Below, piece after piece: positions 16,490-25,869 of a stretch of DNA of 64,000 nucleotides. How positions within the stretch are numbered: the first letter of the stretch is position 1; the number at the start of each line of letters is the position of its first letter. The notes beneath the pieces were generated by a model that was not told the origin of the DNA, made no database searches, and was given only the letters and a program-made list of their open reading frames with translations. The position numbers and the translations under genes were made by a program. The stretch comes from Hydrogenophaga sp. NFH-34 (lineage in GTDB: Bacteria; Pseudomonadota; Gammaproteobacteria; Burkholderiales; Burkholderiaceae_C). The DNA lies in NCBI RefSeq assembly GCF_021401345.1, contig NZ_JACBGE010000014.1:62001-126000 (forward strand), read 5' to 3'.

Positions 16490-18327
16490 CGGAAGACGCC
16501 GACATGCGGTTCGAGGCCTCTTCCCATTTCGCCGCATCCCAGTTCGCCCCATCGTGGTTCATCGGCGACGATGGCCCGGCCGGATCGGACAGCAGCGAGT
16601 CACGCCAGCGCGGCTTCATCCGCCTGTGGCGGGCGTTCATGCGGGCCCGCGTCTTCATCGCGCTGGTGGTGCTGGCCCTGGAAGTGTTCGTGGTGGTCAA
16701 CAACACCGGGGGGCCCGACTGGCTGGTGCTGCTGAGTTCGCTGCACCTGGCGGCGGCGCTGGCCGTGCTGCTGTGGATGCGGCCCGTCGGCATCGGCCCT
16801 GCGCTGCGGGTGCAATGGCTGGCCACCATCGGGGTCGATCTGGTCGTCTTTGCCGTGCTGCAGTACTTCCAGCAGGGCAGCATCAACTTCACGCCCCTGT
16901 TCGCGCTGCCGGTGCTGCTCGCCTCGATTCTCGGTACCCTGCTGCTGGGCCTGGGATCGGCGGCCTTCGTCACGCTCTACCTGCTGGCGGAAACCGCCAC
17001 CAATGCCGGCCTGGTCGGCGATGCCTCGACGTCCCGCTTCCTGCAGGCCGGCCTGACCGGCACCGGGTTTTTCCTGGTGGCGATCCTGGCGCATCAGTTG
17101 GCCCTGCGCCTGGCCCGGGAAGAGGCGGTGGCGCAAAGCAGCCAGGCCGCCGCACGCACGCAGGCCCAGGTCAACGAACTCGTGATTGCCAGCCTCAGCG
17201 AAGGCGTGCTCGTGGCCGATACACACGGCGTGGTGCGCAACGCCAACCCCGCCGCCCTCGAAATGCTGATGGGCGACGGACACCCCCCCAACACGCGCCT
17301 GCTGCTGTCGGCCCGTCCGGGCTGGGAAAGCCTGGCGGAGCTGGTGAACCAGACCTTCCTGCTGGGGCACCCGATGGAGGCCGAACTGCGCGTCGACATC
17401 GACGAACTTACCCGCCACCGCCTGTACGCCCGCACCCGCCTCACAGCGACCGGCGGCAAACACCATACGGGCCTGTGTGTGCTGTTCCTCGAAGACCTGC
17501 GCGAGGTGGAGGCCCGCGTCCGGACCGAAAAACTCGCCTCCATGGGCCGCATGTCGGCGGCCGTCGCGCACGAAATCCGCAACCCGCTGTCGGCCATCAC
17601 GCAGGCCAATGCCCTGCTGGACGAAGAGGTCGCCGATCCGTCCCAGAAACGCCTGACCCGGATGATCGAGCAGAACGCCCAACGGCTCTCCCGCATCGTC
17701 GACGACATCCTCAACGTGGCCCGCGCCCAGCCCAGTCAGGGTGACACCTCCACCCTCACCCCGCTGGACGCGGTGGTGCGGCAGATCACCCAGGAATGGA
17801 CCCGCCAGGTGCAGGCCGGCCCTGCGCTGGGGGTGCATCTGCACGCGCCCGGCAGCCACGTGGGCTTCGACCCGGAACACTTGCGGCGTCTGCTGGTGAA
17901 CCTGCTAGACAACGCACGCCGGCACGCCAGCGGCCAGCCCGCCTCGATCCGCGTGATCACCCAGCCGGCCGGCACCGAACGCATCCGGCTCTCGGTCTGG
18001 AGCGACGGCCTGCCGCTGGAAGCGAGCGTGCTCAAACACCTGTTCGAGCCGTTCTTTTCCTCCGAGAGCCGCTCCAGTGGCCTGGGCCTCTACATCTGCC
18101 GCGAACTGTGCGAGCGCTACGGCGCCCAGATCGCCTACCAGCGCAGTGTGCTCGACCAGCGCGAAGGCAACGAGTTCTATGTGCTCATGCCCAGCGGCGC
18201 CCCGTCGCAGCGCCAGCCGGCCCAGCAAAGCCTGGCCTACCCGCCGGCCGACTCGCAGCCTCCCCGCTCGCGCCCCATGCTGAGCCGCCCCAGCGAACTG
18301 CCCCCTTCTCCCCCGCCGACGCCATGA
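16486..18327 (+). CDS. pilS: Sensor histidine kinase PilS
   Basis: A 613-residue membrane kinase. About six hydrophobic segments cover residues 45-205. A PAS-like region follows (about 220-330), then the dimerisation box [15 protein letters not shown] with the phosphorylated His near residue 362. The ATPase domain has the N box ([13 protein letters not shown]) and [15 protein letters not shown]. PilS controls PilR phosphorylation and type IV pilin transcription. The GTG at 16486 overlaps the preceding stop; an ATG at 16504 is equally possible. It ends in an ATGA overlap with pilR, with an extra Pro-rich tail of about 40 residues. Confidence 0.9.
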   Translation: MTEDADMRFEASSHFAASQFAPSWFIGDDGPAGSDSSESRQRGFIRLWRAFMRARVFIALVVLALEVFVVVNNTGGPDWLVLLSSLHLAAALAVLLWMRPVGIGPALRVQWLATIGVDLVVFAVLQYFQQGSINFTPLFALPVLLASILGTLLLGLGSAAFVTLYLLAETATNAGLVGDASTSRFLQAGLTGTGFFLVAILAHQLALRLAREEAVAQSSQAAARTQAQVNELVIASLSEGVLVADTHGVVRNANPAALEMLMGDGHPPNTRLLLSARPGWESLAELVNQTFLLGHPMEAELRVDIDELTRHRLYARTRLTATGGKHHTGLCVLFLEDLREVEARVRTEKLASMGRMSAAVAHEIRNPLSAITQANALLDEEVADPSQKRLTRMIEQNAQRLSRIVDDILNVARAQPSQGDTSTLTPLDAVVRQITQEWTRQVQAGPALGVHLHAPGSHVGFDPEHLRRLLVNLLDNARRHASGQPASIRVITQPAGTERIRLSVWSDGLPLEASVLKHLFEPFFSSESRSSGLGLYICRELCERYGAQIAYQRSVLDQREGNEFYVLMPSGAPSQRQPAQQSLAYPPADSQPPRSRPMLSRPSELPPSPPPTP

Positions 18328-19802
18328 ATGCCGCCCCCCGCGCCTCGGTCCTTGTGGTCGACGACGAGCCCGACCTGCGCACTCTCTACGAACTGACCCT
18401 GCTGCGCGAGGGGCATGACGTGACCTCGGCCGCCGACCTCGCCGAAGCCCGCCACAGCCTGGCGTCGCGGCACTTCGATGTGCTGATCACCGACATGCGC
18501 CTGCCCGATGGCCTCGGGCTGGAACTGTTGCGCGAAGTCCAGGCCGGGCAACGCCCGGAACGCACCATCGTCATCACGGCCTACGGTTCGGCCGAAAACG
18601 CCGTCGAGGCGCTCAAGTCCGGCGCCTTCGACTACCTCACCAAGCCCGTGGACCTCAAACAGTTCCGCACGGCCGTGGTGGCGGCCCTGCAGAGCCAACG
18701 TGGCGCCGGCCACGCCACCGAAGCCACCGCGCCCGCCAGCGCGGGAGAACAGGCCCTGGCCCGCCTGGTCGGCACCTCACAAGCCATGGCCCAGATCCGT
18801 GCCCGCATCGAAAAGGTCGCCACCAGCATGGCGCCGGTGCTGATCCTGGGCGAGTCGGGCACCGGCAAGGAACTCGTGGCGCGCGCGGTGCACGAATGCA
18901 GCCACCGCGCCAGCGGTCCCTTCGTCGCCGTCAACTGCGGCGCCATCCCCGAAAACCTGATCGAGGCGGAGTTCTTCGGCGCCCGCAAAGGCGCCTACAC
19001 CGGGGCCAGCGCCGACCGCGAGGGCTACTTCCAGGCCGCGCGCGGCGGCACCCTGTTCCTGGACGAAATCGGCGACCTGCCACTGGCCATGCAAGCCAAG
19101 CTGCTGCGCGTGATCCAGGAGCGGCGGGTCCGCCCCCTGGGTGGCGTGCAAGAAGAAGCGGTGGACGTGCGCCTGGTCAGTGCCACCCACCGCGACCTGG
19201 CCACCATGGTGCGGCAGGACGGCTTCCGACAAGATCTGTTTTACCGGCTCAACGTGATCGAGTTGCGCCTGCCGTCCCTGCGGGAGCGGCGCGACGATCT
19301 GCCGCTCCTGGTGCACGCGCTGCTGCGGCGTGTCTGCGACGAATACGGCCAGCCCGCCCCGGCGATCTCGGCCCAGGCGATGGCCTGGCTGCAGTCGCGC
19401 GAACTGCCGGGCAATGTGCGCGAACTGGAAAACCTCCTGCAGCGCGCCCTGGCCCTGTGCGACGGACAGACGCTGGCGCCCGAGGATTTCGGCGATGACA
19501 GCCCGGACACCGTGCCCGATCCGCTGCCACCCGAACCGCCAGCGACGCACCCAGCCCCGCCGCAGGAAACACCGCCGCCGGACGCTGCCTTGCCCGAACC
19601 CAGCGCGGCGCTGCCGGCAGACCTGCAGGCCTACCTGGACGACCAGGAGCGCCAGATGCTGGTCAAGGCCCTCAGGGAAACCGACTACAACCGCACGGCG
19701 GCGGCGGCACGGCTCGGGTTGAACCTGCGCCAGATCCGCTACCGCATCCAGCGGCTGGGCATTGCCCTGCCCTCGGACGGCGCCGATGCCTTCCGCGACT
19801 GA
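18324..19802 (+). CDS. pilR: Sigma-54-dependent response regulator PilR
   Basis: A 492-residue NtrC-family activator of type IV pilin genes. The receiver has the phosphoacceptor Asp at 57 ([10 protein letters not shown]). The AAA+ domain has Walker A GESGTGKE, the GAYTGA sigma-54 loop and LFLDEIGD. An unusual Pro-rich linker of about 45 residues separates it from the C-terminal helix-turn-helix ([21 protein letters not shown]). Its ATG overlaps the pilS TGA. No type IV pilus structural genes are in this window. Confidence 0.92.
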   Translation: MNAAPRASVLVVDDEPDLRTLYELTLLREGHDVTSAADLAEARHSLASRHFDVLITDMRLPDGLGLELLREVQAGQRPERTIVITAYGSAENAVEALKSGAFDYLTKPVDLKQFRTAVVAALQSQRGAGHATEATAPASAGEQALARLVGTSQAMAQIRARIEKVATSMAPVLILGESGTGKELVARAVHECSHRASGPFVAVNCGAIPENLIEAEFFGARKGAYTGASADREGYFQAARGGTLFLDEIGDLPLAMQAKLLRVIQERRVRPLGGVQEEAVDVRLVSATHRDLATMVRQDGFRQDLFYRLNVIELRLPSLRERRDDLPLLVHALLRRVCDEYGQPAPAISAQAMAWLQSRELPGNVRELENLLQRALALCDGQTLAPEDFGDDSPDTVPDPLPPEPPATHPAPPQETPPPDAALPEPSAALPADLQAYLDDQERQMLVKALRETDYNRTAAAARLGLNLRQIRYRIQRLGIALPSDGADAFRD

Positions 19803-20394
19803 CCCCGCCACAGCCCGCCGCGGGGGCGCGCACTGGCAGCAGGGCTGGCTGGCCGAGGCGCGTGCCTGCCCCTCTCCCAACTTCGGGCCGCGACCGGCGG
19901 GCGCGGTCATCGATCTCATCGTGGTGCACTCCATCAGCCTGCCTCCCGGCATCTATGGCGGGCCCGAAGTCGAACAGCTCTTCACCAACACCCTCGACTG
20001 GGACGCACACCCCTACTTTGCGACCATTCGCGGCCTGGAGGTTTCGGCGCACTTTTTCATTCGCCGCACGGGTGAATTGATCCAGTTCGTCAGCGCGGAC
20101 GACCGCGCCTGGCACGCTGGCGCGTCGCACTGGCGTGGCCGCAGCCAGTGCAACGACGACTCCATCGGCGTCGAACTGGAAGGCCTCGAAGGCGAGCGGT
20201 TCGAACCGGCGCAGTACCAGGCGCTGGTGCGGCTGTGCCGCGCCCTCAAGACGCACTACCCCATCGACCACGTCGCCGGCCACGAGCACATCGCTCCCGG
20301 CCGCAAGCTGGACCCCGGACCGGGCTTCGACTGGCCCCGGCTGCGACGGTCGCTGCGCTGGCCGCTGCACCGTTTTCCCGCCAGCGCCCGCTGA
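19786..20394 (+). CDS. ampD: 1,6-anhydro-N-acetylmuramyl-L-alanine amidase AmpD
   Basis: A 202-residue cytoplasmic zinc amidase of the amidase_2 family. It cleaves the peptide from anhydro-muropeptides during peptidoglycan recycling. Zinc ligands are visible: His 48 in VVHSIS, the His in [15 protein letters not shown] and the Asp of [10 protein letters not shown]. The [11 protein letters not shown] block before the first His is typical. It overlaps the end of pilR by 17 bases. It feeds the same recycling route as mpl further along the window. Confidence 0.92.
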   Translation: MPSATDPATARRGGAHWQQGWLAEARACPSPNFGPRPAGAVIDLIVVHSISLPPGIYGGPEVEQLFTNTLDWDAHPYFATIRGLEVSAHFFIRRTGELIQFVSADDRAWHAGASHWRGRSQCNDDSIGVELEGLEGERFEPAQYQALVRLCRALKTHYPIDHVAGHEHIAPGRKLDPGPGFDWPRLRRSLRWPLHRFPASAR

Positions 20395-20596
20395 GCCTCG
20401 TCGAAGGCACCACCACCCAGCATTGGTGCGGCATTCCGGGGCAAATCGTCCTGCATCGCACGCGTCGCAAGGTATCCCTGGCCACAGCGCCCGGAGCACG
20501 GCGCCTGCGCCACGGCCAGTCTCTCCAGCAAGCACCGGCGCGGGCCTTTGCCCGTCTCAATGACGCCCGGCTCACCGATCAAAGAAATTTCCCCAC

Positions 20597-20612
20597 ACAC
20601 TACCGGTAGTGG
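20597..20612 (+). promoter_or_regulatory. NrdR box 1
   Basis: The 16-bp palindrome ACACTACCGGTAGTGG fits the NrdR consensus ACACWATATATWGTGT at the flanking ACACTA/TAGTG positions but has a GC centre. It lies just upstream of the -35 hexamer. Its centre is 32 bp, about three helical turns, from box 2. Confidence 0.7.
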
Positions 20613-20613
20613 C

Positions 20614-20642
20614 TTGAACCACGCATACACACCAGATATAGT
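20614..20642 (+). promoter_or_regulatory. nrdAB promoter
   Basis: TTGAAC (20614-20619) and TATAGT (20637-20642) are separated by 17 bases. The -10 lies inside NrdR box 2 and the -35 directly follows box 1, so NrdR binding would occlude RNA polymerase. The rest of the 365-bp gap after ampD shows no gene. Confidence 0.65.
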
Positions 20643-20644
20643 GT
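20629..20644 (+). promoter_or_regulatory. NrdR box 2
   Basis: ACACCAGATATAGTGT is a close match to the NrdR consensus (ACAC and GTGT arms with an AT-rich centre). It overlaps the -10 hexamer of the nrdA promoter. NrdR is the ATP/dATP-sensing repressor of ribonucleotide reductase genes. Confidence 0.8.
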
Positions 20645-20759
20645 GCCCTGCTCAAACACCTTGGTCCGCCACCGCCTCACGGCGATGCCCGCAGCGACCA
20701 CCGGAAACGGCCATTGCCAGCCAGGACCGGCCCCCGACAACACCAACACAAGAGGAACC

Positions 20760-23669
20760 ATGCAAACCACACCCTCCACCGCACCGTCGTCCGTCGCGCC
20801 CACGTTCCTGGCGGCAGGGCCTGGCGCCGAAACGCTTCAGGGCACGGCGTCGCCCTATGCCCACTACCAGATCATTCGACGCAATGGTGCGGTGGTGCAT
20901 TTCGAGCCCGGCAAGATCGCGGTGGCGATGATGAAGGCCTTCCTGGCCGTGCACGGCACCCAGGGTGCGGCGTCCGCCAGCGTGCGCGAAACCGTCGACG
21001 CCCTCACCCAGAACGTGGTCCGTGCGCTGATGCGTTCGCGCCCGGGCGGCGGCACCTTCCACATCGAGGACGTGCAGGACCATGTGGAACTGGGCCTGAT
21101 GCGTGGCGGCCACCACGAAGTGGCGCGCGCCTACGTGCTCTACCGCGAACGCCGCACCCAGGAGCGCGCCCGCCAGGGCGAGGCCACCCAGCCCGCCGAA
21201 AGCCTGTTGCATGTGATCGACCACGGTCAGCGCGTGCCCCTGGACCTGCCGCGCCTGAACGCGCTGATCGAGGCCGCCTGCGCCAACCTGGGCGCCGACG
21301 TCCAGGCCGCCCCCATCGTGGCCGAAACCAAGCGCAACCTGTACGACGGCGTGCCGATGGAAGAGGTCTACAAGGCCGCCATCCTGGCCGCGCGCACGCT
21401 GATCGAAAAAGACCCTGACTACACCTACGCCACGGCCCGCCTGCTGCTGCACACCATCACCAAGGAAGTGCTGGGCGAGGACGTGCCCGGCACCGAACTG
21501 GCGACCCGCTACGCCGACTTTTTCCCGCAGGCCATCAAGAAGGGCGTTGAGGCCGAACTGCTCGACGACAAGCTGCTGCAGTTCGACCTGCCGCGCCTGG
21601 CGGCAGCCCTCAAGCCGGAACGCGACCTGCAGTTCGACTACCTGGGTCTGCAGACCCTGTACGACCGCTACTTCCTGCACGTCAGAAAGACCCGCATCGA
21701 GCTGCCGCAGATCTTCTTCATGCGCGTGGCCATGGGCCTGTCGCTCAACGAGATCGACCGCGAAGCCCGCGCCATCGAGTTCTACGAGGTGCTGTCCTCG
21801 TTCGACTTCATGTCGTCCACGCCCACGCTGTTCAACAGCGGCACGCGCCGTTCGCAACTGTCGAGCTGCTACCTGACCACCGTGCCCGACGACCTGGACG
21901 GCATCTACGAAGCCATCAAGGAAAACGCGCTGCTGTCCAAATTTGCCGGCGGCCTGGGCAACGACTGGACGCGCGTGCGCGCGTTGGGCAGCCACATCAA
22001 GGGCACCAACGGCGAATCGCAGGGCGTGGTGCCCTTCCTCAAGGTGGTGAACGACACAGCCGTCGCCGTGAACCAGGGCGGCAAGCGCAAGGGCGCCGTC
22101 TGCACCTACCTGGAAACCTGGCACCTGGACATCGAAGAATTTCTGGAGCTGCGCAAGAACACCGGTGATGACCGCCGCCGCACCCACGACATGAACACCG
22201 CGAACTGGATTCCCGACCTGTTCATGAAGCGCGTGATGGAGAAAGGCGACTGGAGCCTGTTCTCGCCCAGCAACGTGCCCGACCTGCATGACAAATTCGG
22301 CGCCGACTTCGAGCAGGCCTACCTGGCCTACGAAGAGAAGGCCGCGCGCGGCGAGATCAAGCCCTACAAGAAGATCCCCGCGACCGACCTGTGGCGCAAG
22401 ATGCTCTCGATGCTGTTCGAGACCGGCCACCCCTGGATCACCTTCAAGGACGCCTGCAACGTGCGTTCGCCCCAGCAGCACGCCGGCGTGGTGCATTCGT
22501 CCAACCTCTGCACCGAGATCACGCTCAACACCAGCGACACCGAAACCGCCGTGTGCAACCTGGGCTCGGTGAACCTGCTTCGCCACCTGGTCGATGGCCC
22601 CAACGGCAAGGACCTCGACCACGCCAAGCTGCGCAAGACCATCAACACGGCCATGCGCATGCTCGACAACGTGATCGACATCAACTACTACGCGGTCAAG
22701 AAAGCCCGCGACTCCAACCTGCGCCACCGCCCGGTGGGCCTGGGCCTGATGGGCTTCCAGGACGCCCTGTACGAGCTGCGCATTCCCTACGCCTCCGACG
22801 CCGCGGTGGAATTTGCCGACCGTTCGATGGAAGCCATCTGCTACTACGCCTACTGGGCCTCGACCGAACTGGCCAGCGAACGCGGCCGCTATTCGAGCTT
22901 CAAGGGCTCGCTGTGGGACCGCGGCGTGCTGCCGCTCGATTCGCTGGACCTGCTGGCCCAGCAGCGCGGCGGCTATGTCGATACCAACCGCGCCGCCACC
23001 CTGGACTGGGACGCGCTGCGCCAGAAGATCGCGCGCGACGGCATGCGCAACTCCAACTGCGTCGCCATCGCCCCGACCGCCACGATCTCCAACATCATCG
23101 GCGTGGACGCCTCGATCGAGCCTTGCTTCGGCAACCTGTCGGTCAAGTCCAACCTCTCGGGCGAGTTCACGGTCATCAATGGCTACCTGGTCAAGGACCT
23201 GAAACGCCTGGGTCTGTGGGACGACGTGATGGTGATGGACCTCAAGCACTTCGACGGCTCGCTGCGCGCCATCGACCGCGTGCCGCAAGACATCAAGGCC
23301 CTGTACGCCACCGCCTTCGAAGTCGAGCCGACCTGGCTCGTCGAAGCCGCAGCGCGGCGGCAGAAGTGGATCGATCAGGCGCAGAGCCTGAACATCTACA
23401 TGGCCGGCGCCTCGGGCAAGAAGCTCGATGAGACCTACAAGCTCGCCTGGCTGCGCGGCCTCAAGACCACCTACTACCTGCGCACCACCTCGGCCACGCA
23501 GGCCGAAAAGTCCACGGGCCGCGCGGGCCAGCTCAACGCGGTCTCGGCCCACTCGGCCGAAGTCGCGGCAGCGGCACCGGTGATCGCGGCGGTCGAGGCT
23601 GCCATCGAACCGGCCACCGACATCAAGTTCTGCGCCATCGACGACCCGGGCTGCGAGGCCTGCCAATAA
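20760..23669 (+). CDS. nrdA: Class Ia ribonucleoside-diphosphate reductase, alpha subunit
   Basis: A 969-residue large subunit. It makes deoxyribonucleoside diphosphates together with NrdB. An ATP-cone domain covers about residues 40-130 (IIRRNGAVVHFEPGKIAVAMMKAF). The active-site cysteines include those in SQLSSCYLT and NLCTEITLNTSDTETAVCNLGS. The C-terminus carries a redox pair in DDPGCEACQ, here spaced CxxC. The ATG at 20760 follows AGAGGAACC; the long frame upstream runs through the NrdR boxes and was rejected. It is longer than the E. coli protein (761), largely by an N-terminal extension and insertions. nrdB follows after 157 bases. Confidence 0.95.
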   Translation: MQTTPSTAPSSVAPTFLAAGPGAETLQGTASPYAHYQIIRRNGAVVHFEPGKIAVAMMKAFLAVHGTQGAASASVRETVDALTQNVVRALMRSRPGGGTFHIEDVQDHVELGLMRGGHHEVARAYVLYRERRTQERARQGEATQPAESLLHVIDHGQRVPLDLPRLNALIEAACANLGADVQAAPIVAETKRNLYDGVPMEEVYKAAILAARTLIEKDPDYTYATARLLLHTITKEVLGEDVPGTELATRYADFFPQAIKKGVEAELLDDKLLQFDLPRLAAALKPERDLQFDYLGLQTLYDRYFLHVRKTRIELPQIFFMRVAMGLSLNEIDREARAIEFYEVLSSFDFMSSTPTLFNSGTRRSQLSSCYLTTVPDDLDGIYEAIKENALLSKFAGGLGNDWTRVRALGSHIKGTNGESQGVVPFLKVVNDTAVAVNQGGKRKGAVCTYLETWHLDIEEFLELRKNTGDDRRRTHDMNTANWIPDLFMKRVMEKGDWSLFSPSNVPDLHDKFGADFEQAYLAYEEKAARGEIKPYKKIPATDLWRKMLSMLFETGHPWITFKDACNVRSPQQHAGVVHSSNLCTEITLNTSDTETAVCNLGSVNLLRHLVDGPNGKDLDHAKLRKTINTAMRMLDNVIDINYYAVKKARDSNLRHRPVGLGLMGFQDALYELRIPYASDAAVEFADRSMEAICYYAYWASTELASERGRYSSFKGSLWDRGVLPLDSLDLLAQQRGGYVDTNRAATLDWDALRQKIARDGMRNSNCVAIAPTATISNIIGVDASIEPCFGNLSVKSNLSGEFTVINGYLVKDLKRLGLWDDVMVMDLKHFDGSLRAIDRVPQDIKALYATAFEVEPTWLVEAAARRQKWIDQAQSLNIYMAGASGKKLDETYKLAWLRGLKTTYYLRTTSATQAEKSTGRAGQLNAVSAHSAEVAAAAPVIAAVEAAIEPATDIKFCAIDDPGCEACQ

Positions 23670-23686
23670 GCCCCAACGCCATGCAA

Positions 23687-23745
23687 CGGGGTGTTCACGA
23701 TCCGCCGATTCCATCGCGCAATCGATGCGACACAGCAACACCCCG
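23687..23745 (+). other. Inverted repeat between nrdA and nrdB
   Basis: CGGGGTGTT and AACACCCCG form a 9-bp perfect stem around about 40 bases in the nrdA-nrdB gap. No T-run follows, so it does not look like a terminator. It might stabilise or process the message between the two cistrons. Confidence 0.35.
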
Positions 23746-23826
23746 CTCGCGCCACGAATGCAATGCCTTGGATTTAGTTGCCGTGGCTTCGAGACCCTTC
23801 GATAATCCGCTGAATTGGATGGACCT

Positions 23827-24996
23827 ATGCTGACCTGGGACGATCACGTCACACCCACCGCCAAGCCCGCACCCTTGAACCCGGCTTCTCAAACGCCGGC
23901 CGTGCCCTCCGCTTCCTCCCTGTCATCGGCCCGTGCGCCAGTTGCACCGTCTGCCCGTGCCGACGGTCACAGCGAGCAGCGCCGCGTCAACGTGGCCGAC
24001 AAGCGCATCATCAACGCCCAGACCGACGTCAACCAACTGGTGCCGTTCAAGTACAAATGGGCCTGGGAAAAATACCTCGCCACCTGCGCCAACCACTGGA
24101 TGCCGCAGGAAGTGAACATGAGCCGCGACATCGCGCTCTGGAAAGACCCCAACGGCCTGAGCGAAGACGAGCGCCGCATCATCAAGCGCAACCTCGGGTT
24201 CTTTGTCACCGCCGATTCGCTGGCCGCCAACAACATCGTGCTCGGCACCTACCGCCACATCACGGCGCCCGAATGCCGCCAGTTCCTGCTGCGCCAGGCC
24301 TTCGAAGAGGCCATCCACACCCACGCCTACCAGTACATCGTGGAATCGCTGGGACTGGACGAAGGTGAAATCTTCAACGCCTATCACGAGGTCTCCAGCA
24401 TCCGCGACAAGGACGAGTTCCTGATCCCGTTCATCGACGCGATCATGGACCCGAACTTCCACACCGGCACCCCCGAAACCGACCAGACCTTGCTCAAGAG
24501 CCTGATCGTGTTCGCCTGCCTGATGGAAGGCCTGTTCTTCTACGTCGGCTTCACGCAGATCCTGGCGCTGGGCCGGCAGAACAAGATGACCGGTGCCGCC
24601 GAGCAGTACCAGTACATCCTGCGCGACGAGTCGATGCACTGCAATTTCGGCATCGACCTCATCAACGCCATCAAGCTCGAAAACCCGATGCTGTGGACCC
24701 CGCAGTTCAAGGCCGAGATCAAGGAGCTTTTCCTCAAGGCGGTGGACCTCGAGTACCGCTACGCTGAAGACACCATGCCGCGCGGCGTGCTGGGTCTCAA
24801 CGCCTCCATGTTCAAAGGCTATCTGCGCTACATCGCCAACCGGCGCGCCACGCAGATCGGCCTCGACCCCCTGTTCCCCAACGAAGAAAACCCGTTCCCC
24901 TGGATGAGCGAGATGATCGATCTCAAAAAGGAGCGCAATTTCTTCGAGACCCGTGTCATCGAATACCAGTCCGGTGGTGCCCTGTCCTGGGATTGA
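23827..24996 (+). CDS. nrdB: Class Ia ribonucleoside-diphosphate reductase, beta subunit
   Basis: A 389-residue radical-generating subunit of ribonucleotide reductase. Diiron ligands can be seen in [12 protein letters not shown] (Glu and His), in the LMEGLFFY segment and in [10 protein letters not shown] (Glu and His). A variable Ala/Pro/Ser-rich N-terminus of about 50 residues precedes the conserved core. The ATG at 23827 is preferred to a TTG at 23815. The C-terminal tail that docks on NrdA is present. No second NrdR box pair is seen in front of it, so it is probably co-transcribed with nrdA. Confidence 0.94.
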   Translation: MLTWDDHVTPTAKPAPLNPASQTPAVPSASSLSSARAPVAPSARADGHSEQRRVNVADKRIINAQTDVNQLVPFKYKWAWEKYLATCANHWMPQEVNMSRDIALWKDPNGLSEDERRIIKRNLGFFVTADSLAANNIVLGTYRHITAPECRQFLLRQAFEEAIHTHAYQYIVESLGLDEGEIFNAYHEVSSIRDKDEFLIPFIDAIMDPNFHTGTPETDQTLLKSLIVFACLMEGLFFYVGFTQILALGRQNKMTGAAEQYQYILRDESMHCNFGIDLINAIKLENPMLWTPQFKAEIKELFLKAVDLEYRYAEDTMPRGVLGLNASMFKGYLRYIANRRATQIGLDPLFPNEENPFPWMSEMIDLKKERNFFETRVIEYQSGGALSWD

Positions 24997-25094
24997 CGCC
25001 TCTTCCGCTGCTTTCATGAACACCCGTTCACCGAAACCTTCCCACCCGCGTCTGCTGACCGGCTGGGCGGTTTCGTCACCAGATTCAACGCCCT

Positions 25095-25166
25095 GCCGCC
25101 ATCCGTGGGTGCACCCGCCTGGCGGCAAGGCCTTGAATCGCTTCCGCGAAATGTTTTCGCGCGAAG
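25095..25166 (+). other. Two hairpins in the leader of the histone-like gene
   Basis: GCCGCCA/TGGCGGC (25095-25126) encloses the palindrome GGGTGCACCC. CTTC-CGCGAAA/TTTCGCG-GAAG (25141-25166) has a 3-base loop and no T-run. They lie 32-100 bases upstream of the histone-like start. The first may help end nrdB; the second is likely in the leader RNA. The remainder of the 200-bp gap holds nothing I recognise. Confidence 0.35.
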
Positions 25167-25197
25167 TGCTCTTTGCAACTTGATCAAGGAGAAAACA

Positions 25198-25779
25198 ATG
25201 GCAACTGCGAAGAAGGCCGCCCCGGCCAAGAAGGCCGCCCCGGCCAAGAAGGCCGCCCCGGCCAAGAAGGCCGCCCCGGCCAAGAAGGCCGCTCCGGCCA
25301 AGAAGGCCGCCCCGGCCAAGAAGGCCGCTCCGGCCAAGAAGGCCGCTCCGGCCAAGAAGGCCGCTCCGGCCAAGAAGGCCGCTCCGGCCAAGAAGGCCGC
25401 TCCGGCCAAGAAGGCCGCTGCTCCGGCGAAGAAGGCCGCTCCGGCGAAGAAGGCCGCTGCTCCGGCGAAGAAGGCTGCTGCTCCGGCGAAGAAGGCTGCT
25501 GCTCCGGCGAAGAAGGCTGCTGCTCCGGCGAAGAAGGCTGCTGCTCCGGCGAAGAAGGCCGCTGCTCCGGCGAAGAAGGCCGCTGCCCCGGCGAAGAAGG
25601 CTGCTGCTCCGGCGAAGAAGGCCGCTGCTCCGGCGAAGAAGGCCGCTCCGGCCAAGAAGGCTGCCCCCGCAAAAAAAGCCGCGCCGGCTAAAAAGCCGGC
25701 TGCCCCAGCGGCCCCTGCAGCTCAAACCAAGCTGAATCCCCAGGCTGCCTGGCCGTTCCCGACGTCCAGCAAGCCCTGA
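25198..25779 (+). CDS. Histone H1-like Lys/Ala/Pro repeat DNA-binding protein
   Basis: A 193-residue protein made almost entirely of AAPAKK-type repeats, as in bacterial H1-like proteins (HctB/AlgP type) that bind and condense DNA or RNA. The start follows AAGGAG by 6 bases. The C-terminus is a short non-repetitive tail (PAAPAAQTKLNPQAAWPFPTSSKP). At DNA level there are two repeat classes: 18-bp units from about 25207 to 25420 and 21-bp units with an extra Ala from about 25415 to 25640. Such genes vary in length between strains. It has its own strong terminator. Confidence 0.85.
   Translation: MATAKKAAPAKKAAPAKKAAPAKKAAPAKKAAPAKKAAPAKKAAPAKKAAPAKKAAPAKKAAPAKKAAPAKKAAAPAKKAAPAKKAAAPAKKAAAPAKKAAAPAKKAAAPAKKAAAPAKKAAAPAKKAAAPAKKAAAPAKKAAAPAKKAAPAKKAAPAKKAAPAKKPAAPAAPAAQTKLNPQAAWPFPTSSKP
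25207..25690 (+). repeat. Tandem repeat array, 18-bp and 21-bp coding units
   Basis: The first part repeats AAGAAGGCCGCCCCGGCC or its GCTCCG variant. The second part repeats AAGAAGGCTGCTGCTCCGGCG-like units one codon longer. Neighbouring units share the same synonymous codons, so the array looks locally homogenised by slippage or unequal exchange. It is a coding satellite, not a CRISPR array. Confidence 0.95.
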
Positions 25780-25800
25780 TTCAACAGGTTTGAACCTGAA

Positions 25801-25827
25801 AGCCCGGCGCAAGCCGGGCTTTTTTTC
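25801..25827 (+). terminator. Terminator of the histone-like gene
   Basis: AGCCCGGC, loop GCAA, GCCGGGCT, then seven or more T residues. It is a strong intrinsic terminator 21 bases after the stop codon, between two convergent genes. Confidence 0.92.
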
Positions 25828-25869
25828 TGGGTGCAGGCCATCGCGACCTCACCGCCTTTGGACCTGTCT

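Noticed and set aside
20652..23741. A 1029-codon open frame on the minus strand opposite nrdA
   Set aside because: It is the antisense of nrdA, with His/Gly/Val-rich composition and no motifs; long antisense frames arise from third-position GC bias.
25207..25690. Regular repeats suggesting a CRISPR array
   Set aside because: There are no unique spacers. The repeats are in-frame codons of a Lys/Ala/Pro protein.
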